Shown piece by piece: positions 27,935 through 36,610 of a DNA stretch of 64,000 nucleotides. The position numbers and the translations under genes were made by a program. Position 1 is the stretch's first letter. Every line of letters starts with the position of its first letter. The notes beneath the pieces were generated by a model. The model did not search any database, was not told the origin of the DNA, and saw nothing but the letters and a program-made list of their open reading frames with translations. Source of the stretch: Pseudomonas sp. PIC25 (GTDB lineage: Bacteria; Pseudomonadota; Gammaproteobacteria; Pseudomonadales; Pseudomonadaceae); assembly GCF_002286785.1 (NCBI RefSeq), contig NZ_MUJY01000183.1:28014-92013 (forward strand), in the 5' to 3' direction.

Positions 27935-28672
27935 ATGGGGCGGCTCGCGCGAACCCTGGCCGCCCGTATTCTGCTGGCTTTCCTGGCCGCTCCGTGGCCT
28001 TCCGGCCCGGCGAACGCTGCCGTGGAGGCCAGCGACTACGATGCCTTCTGGCTGTGGGGCGGCGTCCGCCCTCAGCCCGTCCTGGGCCAGGCCAGGACCC
28101 TGTACATCCTGCAAGGCCAGATCAGCGCCACACGCCGCAGTGCACGCCCCGAAGTTCGCTTCGCCGCTCAGGGCGTGGCCATTCCCAAGCCGGGCCGCAG
28201 CGAGGTCTGGCTGGCCTATCGCGCGCACACCCTGCGCTGGCCGGCGCACGTCCACGACACCCTGCTCGCGCAATTGCGCCGCTGGCAGCGCGCCGGACAC
28301 CGGGTGGTCGGTGTACAGATCGACTTCGACGCCCGCACGCTGCACCTCCATGAATATGTGGATTTCCTCCGCGACCTGCGCCGCCGCCTGCCGGACGAAT
28401 ACCGCCTGAGCATCACCGGGCTGCTGGACTGGAGCAGCAATGCCGACCCGGCAGCCATCGGCCAGTTGAAGGGCATCGTCGACGAGGTGGTGGTCCAGAC
28501 GTACCAGGGCCTTTCGACCATTACCGACTATCAGGCCTACCTGCCGCGGGTCAGCCGTTTGGGCCTGCCGTTCAAGATCGGGCTGGTGCAGCAGGGCGAG
28601 TGGCGGGCGCCGGACTACCTCACCCGCTCGCCCTGGTTCCGTGGCTACGTGGTGTTCCTGCGCAACCCGTGA
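27935..28672 (+). CDS. DUF3142-domain exported protein
   Basis: 245 residues. Signal peptide (ILLAFLAAPWPSGPANA), then a DUF3142-like domain: DAFWLWGGVRP, LYILQGQI, GVQIDFDARTLHLHEY, LSITGLLDWSS, VDEVVVQTYQGLSTI and FKIGLVQQGEW. These strand-ending acidic patches are reminiscent of a glycoside-hydrolase-like TIM barrel, but catalytic activity is not established. It is encoded directly after the 720-residue exported protein and probably works with it. The start codon ATG at 27935 has a weak upstream ribosome site, suggesting translational coupling. Confidence 0.8.
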   Translation: MGRLARTLAARILLAFLAAPWPSGPANAAVEASDYDAFWLWGGVRPQPVLGQARTLYILQGQISATRRSARPEVRFAAQGVAIPKPGRSEVWLAYRAHTLRWPAHVHDTLLAQLRRWQRAGHRVVGVQIDFDARTLHLHEYVDFLRDLRRRLPDEYRLSITGLLDWSSNADPAAIGQLKGIVDEVVVQTYQGLSTITDYQAYLPRVSRLGLPFKIGLVQQGEWRAPDYLTRSPWFRGYVVFLRNP

Positions 28673-28922
28673 AGCAGATACCGGAAGAACGGCAAGGCGA
28701 GTGTTCGGCCGATCACACCCCGGCGCACCGCGACAACCGTTCAGCAAGAGGAACGCAGCATCGCCCGCAGGCTCTGTTATACTCGGCGCTTCCCGCCAGG
28801 CTTACGCCCGGATGCGCGGCCCGAGTGGCCCCGCAGGACCGGACGGGATCGCACGCCAGTTGCGATTCAAGCCAGGCAGATCACCCCATCGGGCATCGCC
28901 CTAGAACTGAACAGGATTTCTC

Positions 28923-30731
28923 ATGTCCTTTGCTTCCCTCGGTCTCTCCGAGGCTTTAGTCCGTGCCATCGAGGCAGCCGGCTACAAAGAGCCCACCCCA
29001 GTGCAACAGCGGGCCATTCCCGCCGTGTTGCAAGGCCGCGACCTGATGGTGGCCGCCCAGACGGGTACGGGCAAAACCGCAGGCTTCGCTCTGCCCATCC
29101 TCGAACGCCTGTTCCCCGGCGGCCATCCCGACCGCGAACACCGCCACGGCCCGCGCCAGCCGCGCGTGCTGGTCCTGACGCCGACCCGCGAACTGGCGGC
29201 CCAGGTACATGACAGCTTCAAGATTTACGCCCGCGACCTGAAATTCGTCAGCGCCTGCATCTTCGGCGGCGTCGGCATGAACCCGCAGGTCCAGGCGCTG
29301 GCCAAGGGCGTCGACGTCCTGGTGGCCTGCCCCGGTCGTCTGCTCGACCTGGTCGGCCAGGGCAGCGTCGATCTGTCCCACGTGGAAATTCTGGTGCTCG
29401 ACGAAGCCGACCGCATGCTCGACATGGGCTTCATCCACGATGTGAAGAAGGTCCTCGCCAAGCTGCCGTCCAAGCGCCAGAACCTGCTGTTCTCGGCGAC
29501 CTTCTCGAAAGACATCACCGACCTCGCCAGCAAGCTCCTGCACAACCCCGAGCGCATCGAAGTCACCCCGCCGAACACCACGGTGGAGCGCATCGAGCAG
29601 CGCGTGTTCCGCGTGGCCGCCAGCCACAAACGTGCCCTGCTGGCCCATCTGATCACCCAGGGCGCCTGGGAACAGGTCCTGGTGTTCACCCGCACCAAGC
29701 ATGGTGCCAACCGCCTGGCCGAGTACCTCGACAAGCATGGCCTGCCGGCGCTGGCGATCCATGGCAACAAGAGCCAGAACGCCCGCACCAAGGCCCTGGC
29801 CGACTTCAAGGCCAACCAGGTGCGCATTCTGGTGGCCACCGATATTGCCGCCCGTGGTCTGGACATCGACCAGTTGCCCCATGTGGTCAACTTCGAGCTG
29901 CCCAACGTCGAGGAAGACTATGTGCACCGCATCGGCCGTACCGGCCGAGCCGGCCGCAGCGGCGAAGCCATCTCGCTGGTGGCTCCGGATGAAGAGAAGC
30001 TGCTGAAGAGCATCGAACGGATGACTAAGCAGAAGATTCCGGACGGCGACACCATGGGCTTCGATCCGGCCTCCGTCGAGGCCGAGCGCCCGGAAACCCG
30101 CGAGCGCCAGGAGCCGCGCCCGCCGCGCAACCAACAGCCGGCCGGCGAGCGCAAGGCCGGGAGCGGTCGCAAGGACAAGGGCAAGGAACGCAACAAGGCC
30201 AAGCCGAAGGGCCCGCGCCAGGATCAGCAGCAGCCCGCCAAGGCCACGCGTGCGCCCATCCCCGCGCTACCTCCGGACCGCGATCCCGAAGAATTCCTCG
30301 ACGACGAAGTCGACAACTTCGGCAACCGGGTCGATTACGTCAGCCCGTACCAGAAGCAGCAAGGCCGCGGCCGCCGTGGTGCTGGCCAGGGCCAGCCGCA
30401 GGGTGGCAGCCAGGGTCGTAGCCAGGGCCCTCGTGGACAATCGCAAGGGCCGGCTCAGGGCCGTAGCAACAATGGCCAGGGGCAAGGCCAGGCCAAGGCC
30501 GGCCAAGGCCGTCGCAAGGGCCGGGGTGGCCAGGTCCGTCGCGAAGACAGCCTGCGCAGCGAATCGCCGTTGCGCGAACCGTCCGAGGCTCGGCCGCAGC
30601 GCGAGACCCAGCCGCGCATCCTGCACAAGTCCCGAGGTGAGCGCCTGCCTACGCTGGAGCAGTTGGAGCAGTTGCCGAGCCGTCCACGCGGTGAAAAACC
30701 GGCCCTGCTGACCCGTAACCGGGATAGCTGA
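28923..30731 (+). CDS. rhlE2: DEAD-box RNA helicase RhlE2-like
   Basis: 602 residues. The helicase core shows a Q motif ([10 protein letters not shown]), Walker [21 protein letters not shown] (VLDEADRML), SAT (FSATFSK) and [11 protein letters not shown]. Residues from about 370 on form a long basic, low-complexity tail with Gln/Gly/Arg/Lys runs ([24 protein letters not shown]), expected to be disordered and RNA-binding. The position next to the metF region matches PA0428 (RhlE2) of P. aeruginosa. DEAD-box proteins unwind RNA duplexes in RNA decay and ribosome assembly. A candidate -10 box (TATACT, 28778-28783) lies 140 bases upstream, but no good -35 was seen. Confidence 0.92.
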   Translation: MSFASLGLSEALVRAIEAAGYKEPTPVQQRAIPAVLQGRDLMVAAQTGTGKTAGFALPILERLFPGGHPDREHRHGPRQPRVLVLTPTRELAAQVHDSFKIYARDLKFVSACIFGGVGMNPQVQALAKGVDVLVACPGRLLDLVGQGSVDLSHVEILVLDEADRMLDMGFIHDVKKVLAKLPSKRQNLLFSATFSKDITDLASKLLHNPERIEVTPPNTTVERIEQRVFRVAASHKRALLAHLITQGAWEQVLVFTRTKHGANRLAEYLDKHGLPALAIHGNKSQNARTKALADFKANQVRILVATDIAARGLDIDQLPHVVNFELPNVEEDYVHRIGRTGRAGRSGEAISLVAPDEEKLLKSIERMTKQKIPDGDTMGFDPASVEAERPETRERQEPRPPRNQQPAGERKAGSGRKDKGKERNKAKPKGPRQDQQQPAKATRAPIPALPPDRDPEEFLDDEVDNFGNRVDYVSPYQKQQGRGRRGAGQGQPQGGSQGRSQGPRGQSQGPAQGRSNNGQGQGQAKAGQGRRKGRGGQVRREDSLRSESPLREPSEARPQRETQPRILHKSRGERLPTLEQLEQLPSRPRGEKPALLTRNRDS

Positions 30732-30746
30732 TACCGCTGGGCCTAA

Positions 30747-30782
30747 ACGAAAAACGCCGACCTCGAGGTCGGCGTTTTTCGT
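30747..30782. terminator. Bidirectional terminator between rhlE2 and the YceI gene
   Basis: Perfect palindrome: ACGAAAAACGCCGACCTC followed by its exact complement, with A-tract and T-tract edges. It serves the converging genes rhlE2 (plus) and yceI (minus). Confidence 0.92.
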
Positions 30783-30801
30783 TCCGCGTTACGCTTGGCT
30801 C

Positions 30802-31380
30802 TTATTGGCGCACACCTTCCACCGAGAGAATCAACTCCACCTCCTGGGAAGCCGGGCCGAGGTCCTTCTGAATGTCGAAGTCCTTCAGCTTGAGGGTGGT
30901 GGAGCCCTCGAAACCGGCACGGTAGCCGCCCCACGGATCGTCACCCTGGCCGACCAGCTTGGCCTTGATCACCACCGGCTTGGTCACGCCGTTGAGGGTC
31001 AGGTTGCCGGTAATGTCGGCAGTGCCGGTGCCGGTGGACTTCACCGCAGTCGATTCGAATGTCGCCGTCGGATGCTTGCTGACGTTGAGGAAGTCGCCGC
31101 TGCGCAGGTGCTTGTCACGCTCGGCATGGTTGGTATCGACGCTCTCGGTGTTGATAGTCACCTTCACCTTGCTCGCTTCCGGATTCTTCTCGTCGAAGCT
31201 GAAGGTGCCGTCGAAATCCTTGAAGGTGCCGTACAACCAGCTATAGCCCAGGTGGCTGATCTTGAAATTGACGAACGCGTGCTGGCCCTGCTTGTCGATC
31301 ACGTAATCGGCGGCCATGGCCTGGCCGGCGGTCAGCAGTGCGGAGCCGAGCGCCAGTGCGGCGAGGGTTTTCTTCAACAT
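30802..31380 (-). CDS. YceI-family periplasmic protein (PasP-like)
   Basis: 192 residues with a signal peptide ([17 protein letters not shown]). The mature part is one YceI beta-barrel domain ([55 protein letters not shown]), a lipocalin-like fold binding isoprenoid or amphiphilic ligands in other members. The length and location match PA0423 (PasP, reported as a secreted protease in P. aeruginosa; the protease claim does not follow from the fold). The ATG at 31380 starts the signal peptide. A cytochrome b561 gene follows upstream on the same strand, a pairing common for YceI. Confidence 0.92.
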   Translation of the reverse strand: MLKKTLAALALGSALLTAGQAMAADYVIDKQGQHAFVNFKISHLGYSWLYGTFKDFDGTFSFDEKNPEASKVKVTINTESVDTNHAERDKHLRSGDFLNVSKHPTATFESTAVKSTGTGTADITGNLTLNGVTKPVVIKAKLVGQGDDPWGGYRAGFEGSTTLKLKDFDIQKDLGPASQEVELILSVEGVRQ

Positions 31381-31453
31381 GGGTAACTCTCCTAGTGAGG
31401 TCGGGTAGCAGGCAGAGGCGTTCCCACGCCCCCGCGATTCGTTTCGCGAAAGG

Positions 31454-31999
31454 TCAGCGGCCGAACATCCGCACCAGCGTCGCATCGCGGTCGATAAAGT
31501 GGTGTTTCAACGCGGCCAGGGCGTGGATGACCGCGAAGATCACCAGCCCCCAGGCCAGGTACTTGTGGATCAGCCCGGCGACGTCCTCCTGCTCCGGCAG
31601 GCCGCTGATCAGCGCCGGCACTTCGAACCAGCCGAAGACACCGATGCCGCGTCCGTCCGCCGTCGAGATCAGGTAGCCGGAAATCATCACGCCGAATAGC
31701 CCCAGGTAGAGCAGGCCATGCCCCAGCTTCGCGCCCAGGCGGGTCAACCGATTGTGCTCTGGCAGAGTGGCCGGCGGCGGGCTCACGAAACGCCAGACCA
31801 GGCGCCCCAGCATGAGGAGGAACAAGAGGATGCCGATGCTCTTGTGAATATCAGGAGCACGCTTGTACCAGCTGCTGTAGTAGTCCAGCCCGACCATCCA
31901 GAAACCAAGGGCGAAAAGACCGAAGACGGCCACGGCCACCAGCCAGTGCAGCAGGACACTGACCAGCCCGTAGCGGGCAGAAGAGTTGCGCAATTGCAT
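31454..31999 (-). CDS. Cytochrome b561 family membrane protein
   Basis: 181 residues with four hydrophobic segments. Haem-ligand histidines are visible in [33 protein letters not shown] and [25 protein letters not shown], the arrangement of bacterial cytochrome b561. It probably transfers electrons across or within the inner membrane, perhaps from quinol. Transcribed just before the YceI gene with a 73-base gap, as in PA0422-PA0423. Confidence 0.93.
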   Translation of the reverse strand: MQLRNSSARYGLVSVLLHWLVAVAVFGLFALGFWMVGLDYYSSWYKRAPDIHKSIGILLFLLMLGRLVWRFVSPPPATLPEHNRLTRLGAKLGHGLLYLGLFGVMISGYLISTADGRGIGVFGWFEVPALISGLPEQEDVAGLIHKYLAWGLVIFAVIHALAALKHHFIDRDATLVRMFGR

Positions 32000-32213
32000 G
32001 TCAGGAAGTCTTCCCCGGAAAAACGATTGAGAAAGACTAGCGATAAATCTATCGAGTTAAAGCGGAAAATTTCGCTTTGAAATATCGGGAAATACGATCG
32101 TTAGCGCGCCTGCGACAATCAACGAGACGCGCATCACAGAGCGAGATGGCGCATCGGCGAGCACACCGATGCAACCGTCGGCACATCCACCCGTTGCGGG
32201 CGGAGCGCATCGA

Positions 32214-33698
32214 TTAGTTGAACAGTCCGGAGAAGAAACCCGGCTTCGGCTTGGCCTCTTCGGCCTTGTCCGGCTCGGGCTGTCTCGGTGCGATTGCCGC
32301 CGCCTTTACCGGCTCTATGGCCTTGCCGGCCAGCAGATCCTGCAACTGCGCGGCAGCCCGCTTGCCGCTGCTCAGCGCGCCTTCCAGCGTACCCGGATGC
32401 AGCGCATCGGTGTGTTCGCCGGCGAAGGCCACACGCTGCAACGGCTGCTCCCAAAGTCGCCAGAAGCGGCTGATCTGGCCCGGACCATAGGCGAGGTAGG
32501 CGCCGACCGTTCCCGGATCGGTGCTGTAGCGGCGGATCTCGTAGCCGCTGAACGCACCCCGCGCCTTGGGATAGTGCTTGTGCAGGCGGATCAGCACCTG
32601 ATCCACCATCTGCCGGTCGCCGAACGCCTGCAACAGCCGCGCGTTATCGCCGGACAGGTTGATCAGCACATTGGCCCCGCCTTTCAGGGCCGGCTCGATC
32701 CAGAGCATGCCGAGCCCCTGGTCGCTGTAGATTTCCCCGGACATCCGCGCCTTGCTGTCCCAGACCGGACTCTTGAACTTCAGCAGCATCTGGTCGCGCC
32801 AACCGTAGTTGGTACTCTTCAGCGCGCCTTGCTGCCGCTCGGAAAGCGCCGGGCTGAACTGGATCTGCGCCAATGCGCGCAAGGGTACGGCGAGCACCAC
32901 GTAGTCGGCGTGATAGCCGGTGGCGCCGACTTTCACGGTAACGCCGTCCTTGTCCTGGCTGATGGCGGAAACCCGCGCCTTGGTCTTGATCGTCTTCAGC
33001 TTCTTGACGAACGCCTGGGCCAGCACCTGGCTGCCGCCCGGCAGACGTGCCGCACGCAGGTCGCGGTCATCGATGCCACGGTAGACCCGAGTTTGTTGCG
33101 CCAGATAAAGCAGCGACAGCCGCGACGGTTCATCGTAGCGGGTACGAATGCGTTGGTTGACCAGAAGACGCGCGGTCGGCGGCAGTTCGAGCTTGTCCAG
33201 CCAGCGCGCCACGTTGATCTGGTCGAGAGCGAACAGCGTGTTGTTCGCCGCCGGATTGAGCGGGTCGTCAATGGCGGCGGCCAGCTCGTCGAGGGTCTTT
33301 TCGAAACGCGACAAGGCCTGAGCGGTTGTCGGCTGCTTGTCGGCCAGCTCAGTGGCGCTGAAATACTGGCCATCGATCAGATAGCCCGGCGTGCGTACGT
33401 AATCGGGTGCCGGTTGCGTCTTGATCCTGAAACTGTCGAGATAACCGTTGAGCACCGGCTGCGCCTTGGCGTTGCCGATCCACTCGCCAGCCGCCAGCCC
33501 GGAGCGCCCGCCGACGGTCGGTTTGGCTTCCAGCAGGGTCACCTGCCAACCGGCCTGCTGCAGTTCGTAGGCTGCGGAAAGCCCCGACAAACCCGCGCCG
33601 ACCACAATCGCCGTGGGCTGCTTGTCCTTGCCCTGCGCCAAACCAGCGGCCAATCCAAGCACCAGCAGCGCCAGCGCGTGCGCCCAACGTAACGACAT
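32214..33698 (-). CDS. Flavin-containing amine oxidase (PA0421-like)
   Basis: 494 residues. An N-terminal signal-like hydrophobic stretch (ALLVLGLAAGLAQG) precedes an FAD-binding Rossmann fold (AIVVGAGLSGLSAAYELQQAG, then LLEAKPTVGGRSG). The C-terminal FAD part shows VAFAGEHTDALHPGTLEGALSSG. Related enzymes oxidise primary amines or polyamines to aldehydes with hydrogen peroxide release. The start at 33698 (MSLRWAHALALLV) gives the signal and fits the family; frames upstream run antisense into bioA. A divergent promoter region with bioA lies between 33699 and 33836. Ends in a lysine/glutamate-rich tail (EAKPKPGFFSGLF). Confidence 0.9.
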   Translation of the reverse strand: MSLRWAHALALLVLGLAAGLAQGKDKQPTAIVVGAGLSGLSAAYELQQAGWQVTLLEAKPTVGGRSGLAAGEWIGNAKAQPVLNGYLDSFRIKTQPAPDYVRTPGYLIDGQYFSATELADKQPTTAQALSRFEKTLDELAAAIDDPLNPAANNTLFALDQINVARWLDKLELPPTARLLVNQRIRTRYDEPSRLSLLYLAQQTRVYRGIDDRDLRAARLPGGSQVLAQAFVKKLKTIKTKARVSAISQDKDGVTVKVGATGYHADYVVLAVPLRALAQIQFSPALSERQQGALKSTNYGWRDQMLLKFKSPVWDSKARMSGEIYSDQGLGMLWIEPALKGGANVLINLSGDNARLLQAFGDRQMVDQVLIRLHKHYPKARGAFSGYEIRRYSTDPGTVGAYLAYGPGQISRFWRLWEQPLQRVAFAGEHTDALHPGTLEGALSSGKRAAAQLQDLLAGKAIEPVKAAAIAPRQPEPDKAEEAKPKPGFFSGLFN

Positions 33699-33836
33699 CT
33701 TGCAATCCCCTGCTTGAAACGACGGCGCGCAGCATACCCAGCCGCCCTCGGCGAAACCAGACGTATCCGCCGGCGTGCCGAAAACGTCCGGCCGCTCATC
33801 TGATAGGCTGTGCCGATCATTACAGGAGACGACCAC

Positions 33837-35240
33837 ATGGGCCTCAACGCCGAGTGGATGCAGCGCGACCTCGCCGTGCTCTGGCATCCCTGTACTCAGA
33901 TGAAAGACCACGAGCGGCTGCCACTGGTGCCGATCCGCCGCGGCGAGGGCATCTGGCTGGAGGATTTCGAGGGCAAGCGCTACCTCGACGCGGTCAGCTC
34001 CTGGTGGGTCAACGTGTTCGGCCACGCCAACCCGCGCATCAACCAGCGGATCAAGGATCAGGTCGACCAACTCGAACACGTCATTCTCGCCGGCTTCAGC
34101 CACCAGCCGGTGATCGAACTCTCCGAGCGGCTGGTCGCCATGACGCCGGCTGGCCTGGAACGGGTCTTCTATGCCGACAATGGCTCGTCCTGCATCGAAG
34201 TGGCGCTGAAAATGAGCCACCACTACTGGCTCAACGTCGGCAAGCCGGAAAAGAAGCGCTTCGTCACCCTCAGCAACAGCTACCACGGCGAAACCGTGGC
34301 CGCGATGTCGGTAGGAGACGTTGCACTGTTCACCGACACCTACAAGGCGCTGCTACTGGATACGCTCAAGGTGCCGAGCCCGGACTGCTATCACCGCCCC
34401 GAGGGGGTGAGCTGGGAAGACCATTCGCGGCTCATGTTCGGCCACATGGAACAGGCTCTGGCCGAGCACCATCGGGAAATCGCGGCCGTGATCGTCGAGC
34501 CGCTGATCCAGGGTGCGGGCGGCATGCGCATGTACCACCCGGTCTATCTCAAGCTGCTACGCGAAGCCTGCGATCGCTACGGTGTGCATCTGATCCATGA
34601 CGAAATCGCCGTCGGCTTTGGCCGCACCGGCACGATGTTCGCCTGCGAGCAGGCCGGCATCACCCCCGACTTCCTTTGCCTGTCCAAGGCGCTCACCGGG
34701 GGCTATCTGCCGCTGGCGGCCTGCCTCACCACCGACCGGATCTACCAGGCCTTCTACGACGATTACTCGACACTGCGTGCCTTCCTCCACTCGCACAGCT
34801 ATACCGGCAATCCGCTGGCGTGTGCGGCGGCCCTGGCAACCCTGGATATCTTCGAGAGCGACCGGGTGATCGAGAACAATCGGCGGCTTGCCGCACGCAT
34901 GGCCCAGGCCACAGCGCACCTGGCCGATCATCCGCAGGTGGCCGAAGTGCGCCAGACCGGAATGGTGCTCGCCATCGAAATGGTCCAGAACAAGGTCAGC
35001 AAAACACCCTACCCCTGGCAGGAGCGTCGCGGCCTGAAGGTCTTCGAGCATGCGCTGTCGCGCGGTGCCCTGCTCCGCCCCCTGGGGAGTGTGGTGTATT
35101 TCCTGCCGCCCTACGTGATCACCGAGGAGCAGATCGACTTTCTTGCCGAAGTGGCGAGTGAGGGCATCGACATCGCTACGCGCGACAGTGTGAGCATTCC
35201 GCTGGGCGACCGTTATCCCGGGTTCCGCGATCCCGGATAA
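33837..35240 (+). CDS. bioA: Adenosylmethionine-8-amino-7-oxononanoate aminotransferase
   Basis: 467 residues, class III PLP aminotransferase. The N-terminal LWHPCTQMKDHERLPLVPI is the BioA signature, and the PLP-lysine motif CLSKALTGGYLPLA is present. It uses SAM as amino donor to make 7,8-diaminopelargonate in biotin synthesis, a connection to metK. The start at 33837 has GGAG 9 bases upstream. It is separated from other biotin genes, as in PAO1 (PA0420), and is followed by rsmE. Confidence 0.96.
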   Translation: MGLNAEWMQRDLAVLWHPCTQMKDHERLPLVPIRRGEGIWLEDFEGKRYLDAVSSWWVNVFGHANPRINQRIKDQVDQLEHVILAGFSHQPVIELSERLVAMTPAGLERVFYADNGSSCIEVALKMSHHYWLNVGKPEKKRFVTLSNSYHGETVAAMSVGDVALFTDTYKALLLDTLKVPSPDCYHRPEGVSWEDHSRLMFGHMEQALAEHHREIAAVIVEPLIQGAGGMRMYHPVYLKLLREACDRYGVHLIHDEIAVGFGRTGTMFACEQAGITPDFLCLSKALTGGYLPLAACLTTDRIYQAFYDDYSTLRAFLHSHSYTGNPLACAAALATLDIFESDRVIENNRRLAARMAQATAHLADHPQVAEVRQTGMVLAIEMVQNKVSKTPYPWQERRGLKVFEHALSRGALLRPLGSVVYFLPPYVITEEQIDFLAEVASEGIDIATRDSVSIPLGDRYPGFRDPG

Positions 35241-35289
35241 CGGCAGCCTGCTTCACGGCAGGCAACAAGCACTTCGAGACGAGGCCGGA

Positions 35290-35332
35290 ACGCTTTAAGC
35301 TTGCCGCTTCTCACTTACCGCTTGCAGCCAAC
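35290..35332. repeat. REP-like element between bioA and rsmE
   Basis: TAAGCTTGCCGCTTCTCAC followed by TTACCGCTTGCAGCC, resembling the right half of the element at 24788-24856. No gene is interrupted. Confidence 0.45.
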
Positions 35333-35335
35333 CCT

Positions 35336-36055
35336 ATGCGTCTATCCCGCTTCTTTGTCGATCAACCGCTTTCCCTTGGCCAGCATGAGCTGCCCGAGGC
35401 CCAGGCTCACTATATCGGCCGTGTCCTGCGCCTCGCGGTGGGCGATGCGGTGCAACTGTTCGATGGCAGTGGCCAGGAATTCCTGGGCCAGTTAAGCGAG
35501 GTCGGGAAGAAAAGCGTGCGGGTCGAACTCACAGAGCAGTTCGACGGACAAGCGGAGTCACTGCTCCGAGTGCACCTCGGCCAGGGCCTCTCGCGCGGCG
35601 AACGAATGGATTGGGCCATCCAGAAAGCCACCGAGCTGGGCGTCGCAGCGATCACGCCCGTGGTCAGCGAGCGCTGTGAAGTACGCCTGAAGGACGAGCG
35701 CGCCGACAAACGCCTGGCTCACTGGCGGCAGATCGCGATCAGTGCCTGCGAGCAATGCGGTCGTTCGGTGCTGCCGCTCATCCACCCGCCCCTGCTGCTA
35801 AGCGACTGGCTGCGTCAGACCGAAGCCGATCTCAAGCTGGTCCTGCATCCGGTGGCCGAGCCGCTGAGCAGCCATCCGAAACCAGCATCGCTGGCCTTCC
35901 TCATCGGTCCCGAGGGTGGGCTCTCCGAAACGGAAGTCGATCAGGCGAAAGCAGCCGGCTTCCACGCCGCCCGGCTCGGCCCGCGCGTATTACGCACCGA
36001 AACCGCGCCCGTGGTGGCTCTGAGCGTGGCACAGCAGTTGTGGGGAGATTTTTAA
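35336..36055 (+). CDS. rsmE: 16S rRNA m3U1498 methyltransferase
   Basis: 239 residues, SPOUT methyltransferase. Seen: PUA-like N-terminal domain (EAQAHYIGRVLRLAVGDAV), the SPOUT core FLIGPEGGLSETEVDQAK and RLGPRVLRTETAPVVAL, which form the SAM-binding trefoil knot. It methylates U1498 in the small-subunit decoding region. The start ATG at 35336 follows the REP-like element; no strong ribosome binding site is seen. Location after bioA matches PA0419. Confidence 0.95.
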   Translation: MRLSRFFVDQPLSLGQHELPEAQAHYIGRVLRLAVGDAVQLFDGSGQEFLGQLSEVGKKSVRVELTEQFDGQAESLLRVHLGQGLSRGERMDWAIQKATELGVAAITPVVSERCEVRLKDERADKRLAHWRQIAISACEQCGRSVLPLIHPPLLLSDWLRQTEADLKLVLHPVAEPLSSHPKPASLAFLIGPEGGLSETEVDQAKAAGFHAARLGPRVLRTETAPVVALSVAQQLWGDF

Positions 36056-36113
36056 GCGACAAGCAGCAAGCAGATCAGACTGAGGGCTTTACTTAGCGCT
36101 TGAAGTTTGTCGC
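36056..36113. terminator. Inverted repeat between rsmE and chpC, probable terminator
   Basis: GCGACAA (36056-36062) pairs with TTGTCGC (36107-36113), enclosing AAGCAGCAAGC and GCGCTTGAAG, which are related to the REP-like strings at 24788 and 35290. It fills the 62 bases between the two converging genes. No T-tract is present, so termination is inferred from its placement. Confidence 0.5.
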
Positions 36114-36117
36114 TGCT

Positions 36118-36588
36118 TCAAATCAAACCCGCGTCGGCGAGCATCTGCTCCAGCCCGATCAGGTCTGGGATCTTGACGATGCCTTCGCCGAGGTCGGCTG
36201 CCGCCAGTTCCAGCGGCGCCAGTGGGGCATTGGATTGCAGCAGATGCGTATCGACCTTGATCGAGCGCGGGATACCTTGCACCAGCAGAGCCAGGAACTT
36301 CACGTGGGCCCGACCGCCAAGCGCGTTGATCACGGCCACGCGAGCGCCCATTCCGATTACGGCCTGACCGTCGGAGGCCGCCTCGAATGACAGCAGCGGC
36401 AGGCGCAGGTCACGCCAGGCGACCTGGCCCAGGAACCAATCCGGCAGCCCAGGGCTGGCCTGGGGAGCCCGGAAGGGAATCAGTTCGGCGACCGCCACGT
36501 TGGGCAGGAGCAGGGTCCGGTCCGTCAACGGCAGCAGGAGACCGGTCAGCTCCTTGGCAGTGCTCTGGGTGGCGATGGCTTGGCTCAT
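36118..36588 (-). CDS. chpC: CheW-like protein ChpC
   Basis: 156 residues, a CheW domain (LLLPLTDRTLLLPNVAVAEL, GQVAWRDLRLPLLSFEA, ARVAVINALGG, PDLIGLEQMLADAG). The length is that of P. aeruginosa ChpC, a second CheW homologue that connects receptors to the ChpA kinase. It lies 22 bases after chpB on the same strand, the last gene of the Pil-Chp operon here. In PAO1 it is followed by chpD (AraC) and chpE (LysE); these do not follow here. Confidence 0.9.
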   Translation of the reverse strand: MSQAIATQSTAKELTGLLLPLTDRTLLLPNVAVAELIPFRAPQASPGLPDWFLGQVAWRDLRLPLLSFEAASDGQAVIGMGARVAVINALGGRAHVKFLALLVQGIPRSIKVDTHLLQSNAPLAPLELAAADLGEGIVKIPDLIGLEQMLADAGLI

Positions 36589-36610
36589 GAAATCCTCGAT
36601 ACGGTCAGGG

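Noticed and set aside
32000..32213. Short AT-rich inverted repeat (AAAGCG...CGCTTT, about 32059-32078) as a specific operator
   Set aside because: Arms are only six bases and similar strings are common by chance in AT-rich gaps, so it was not listed.
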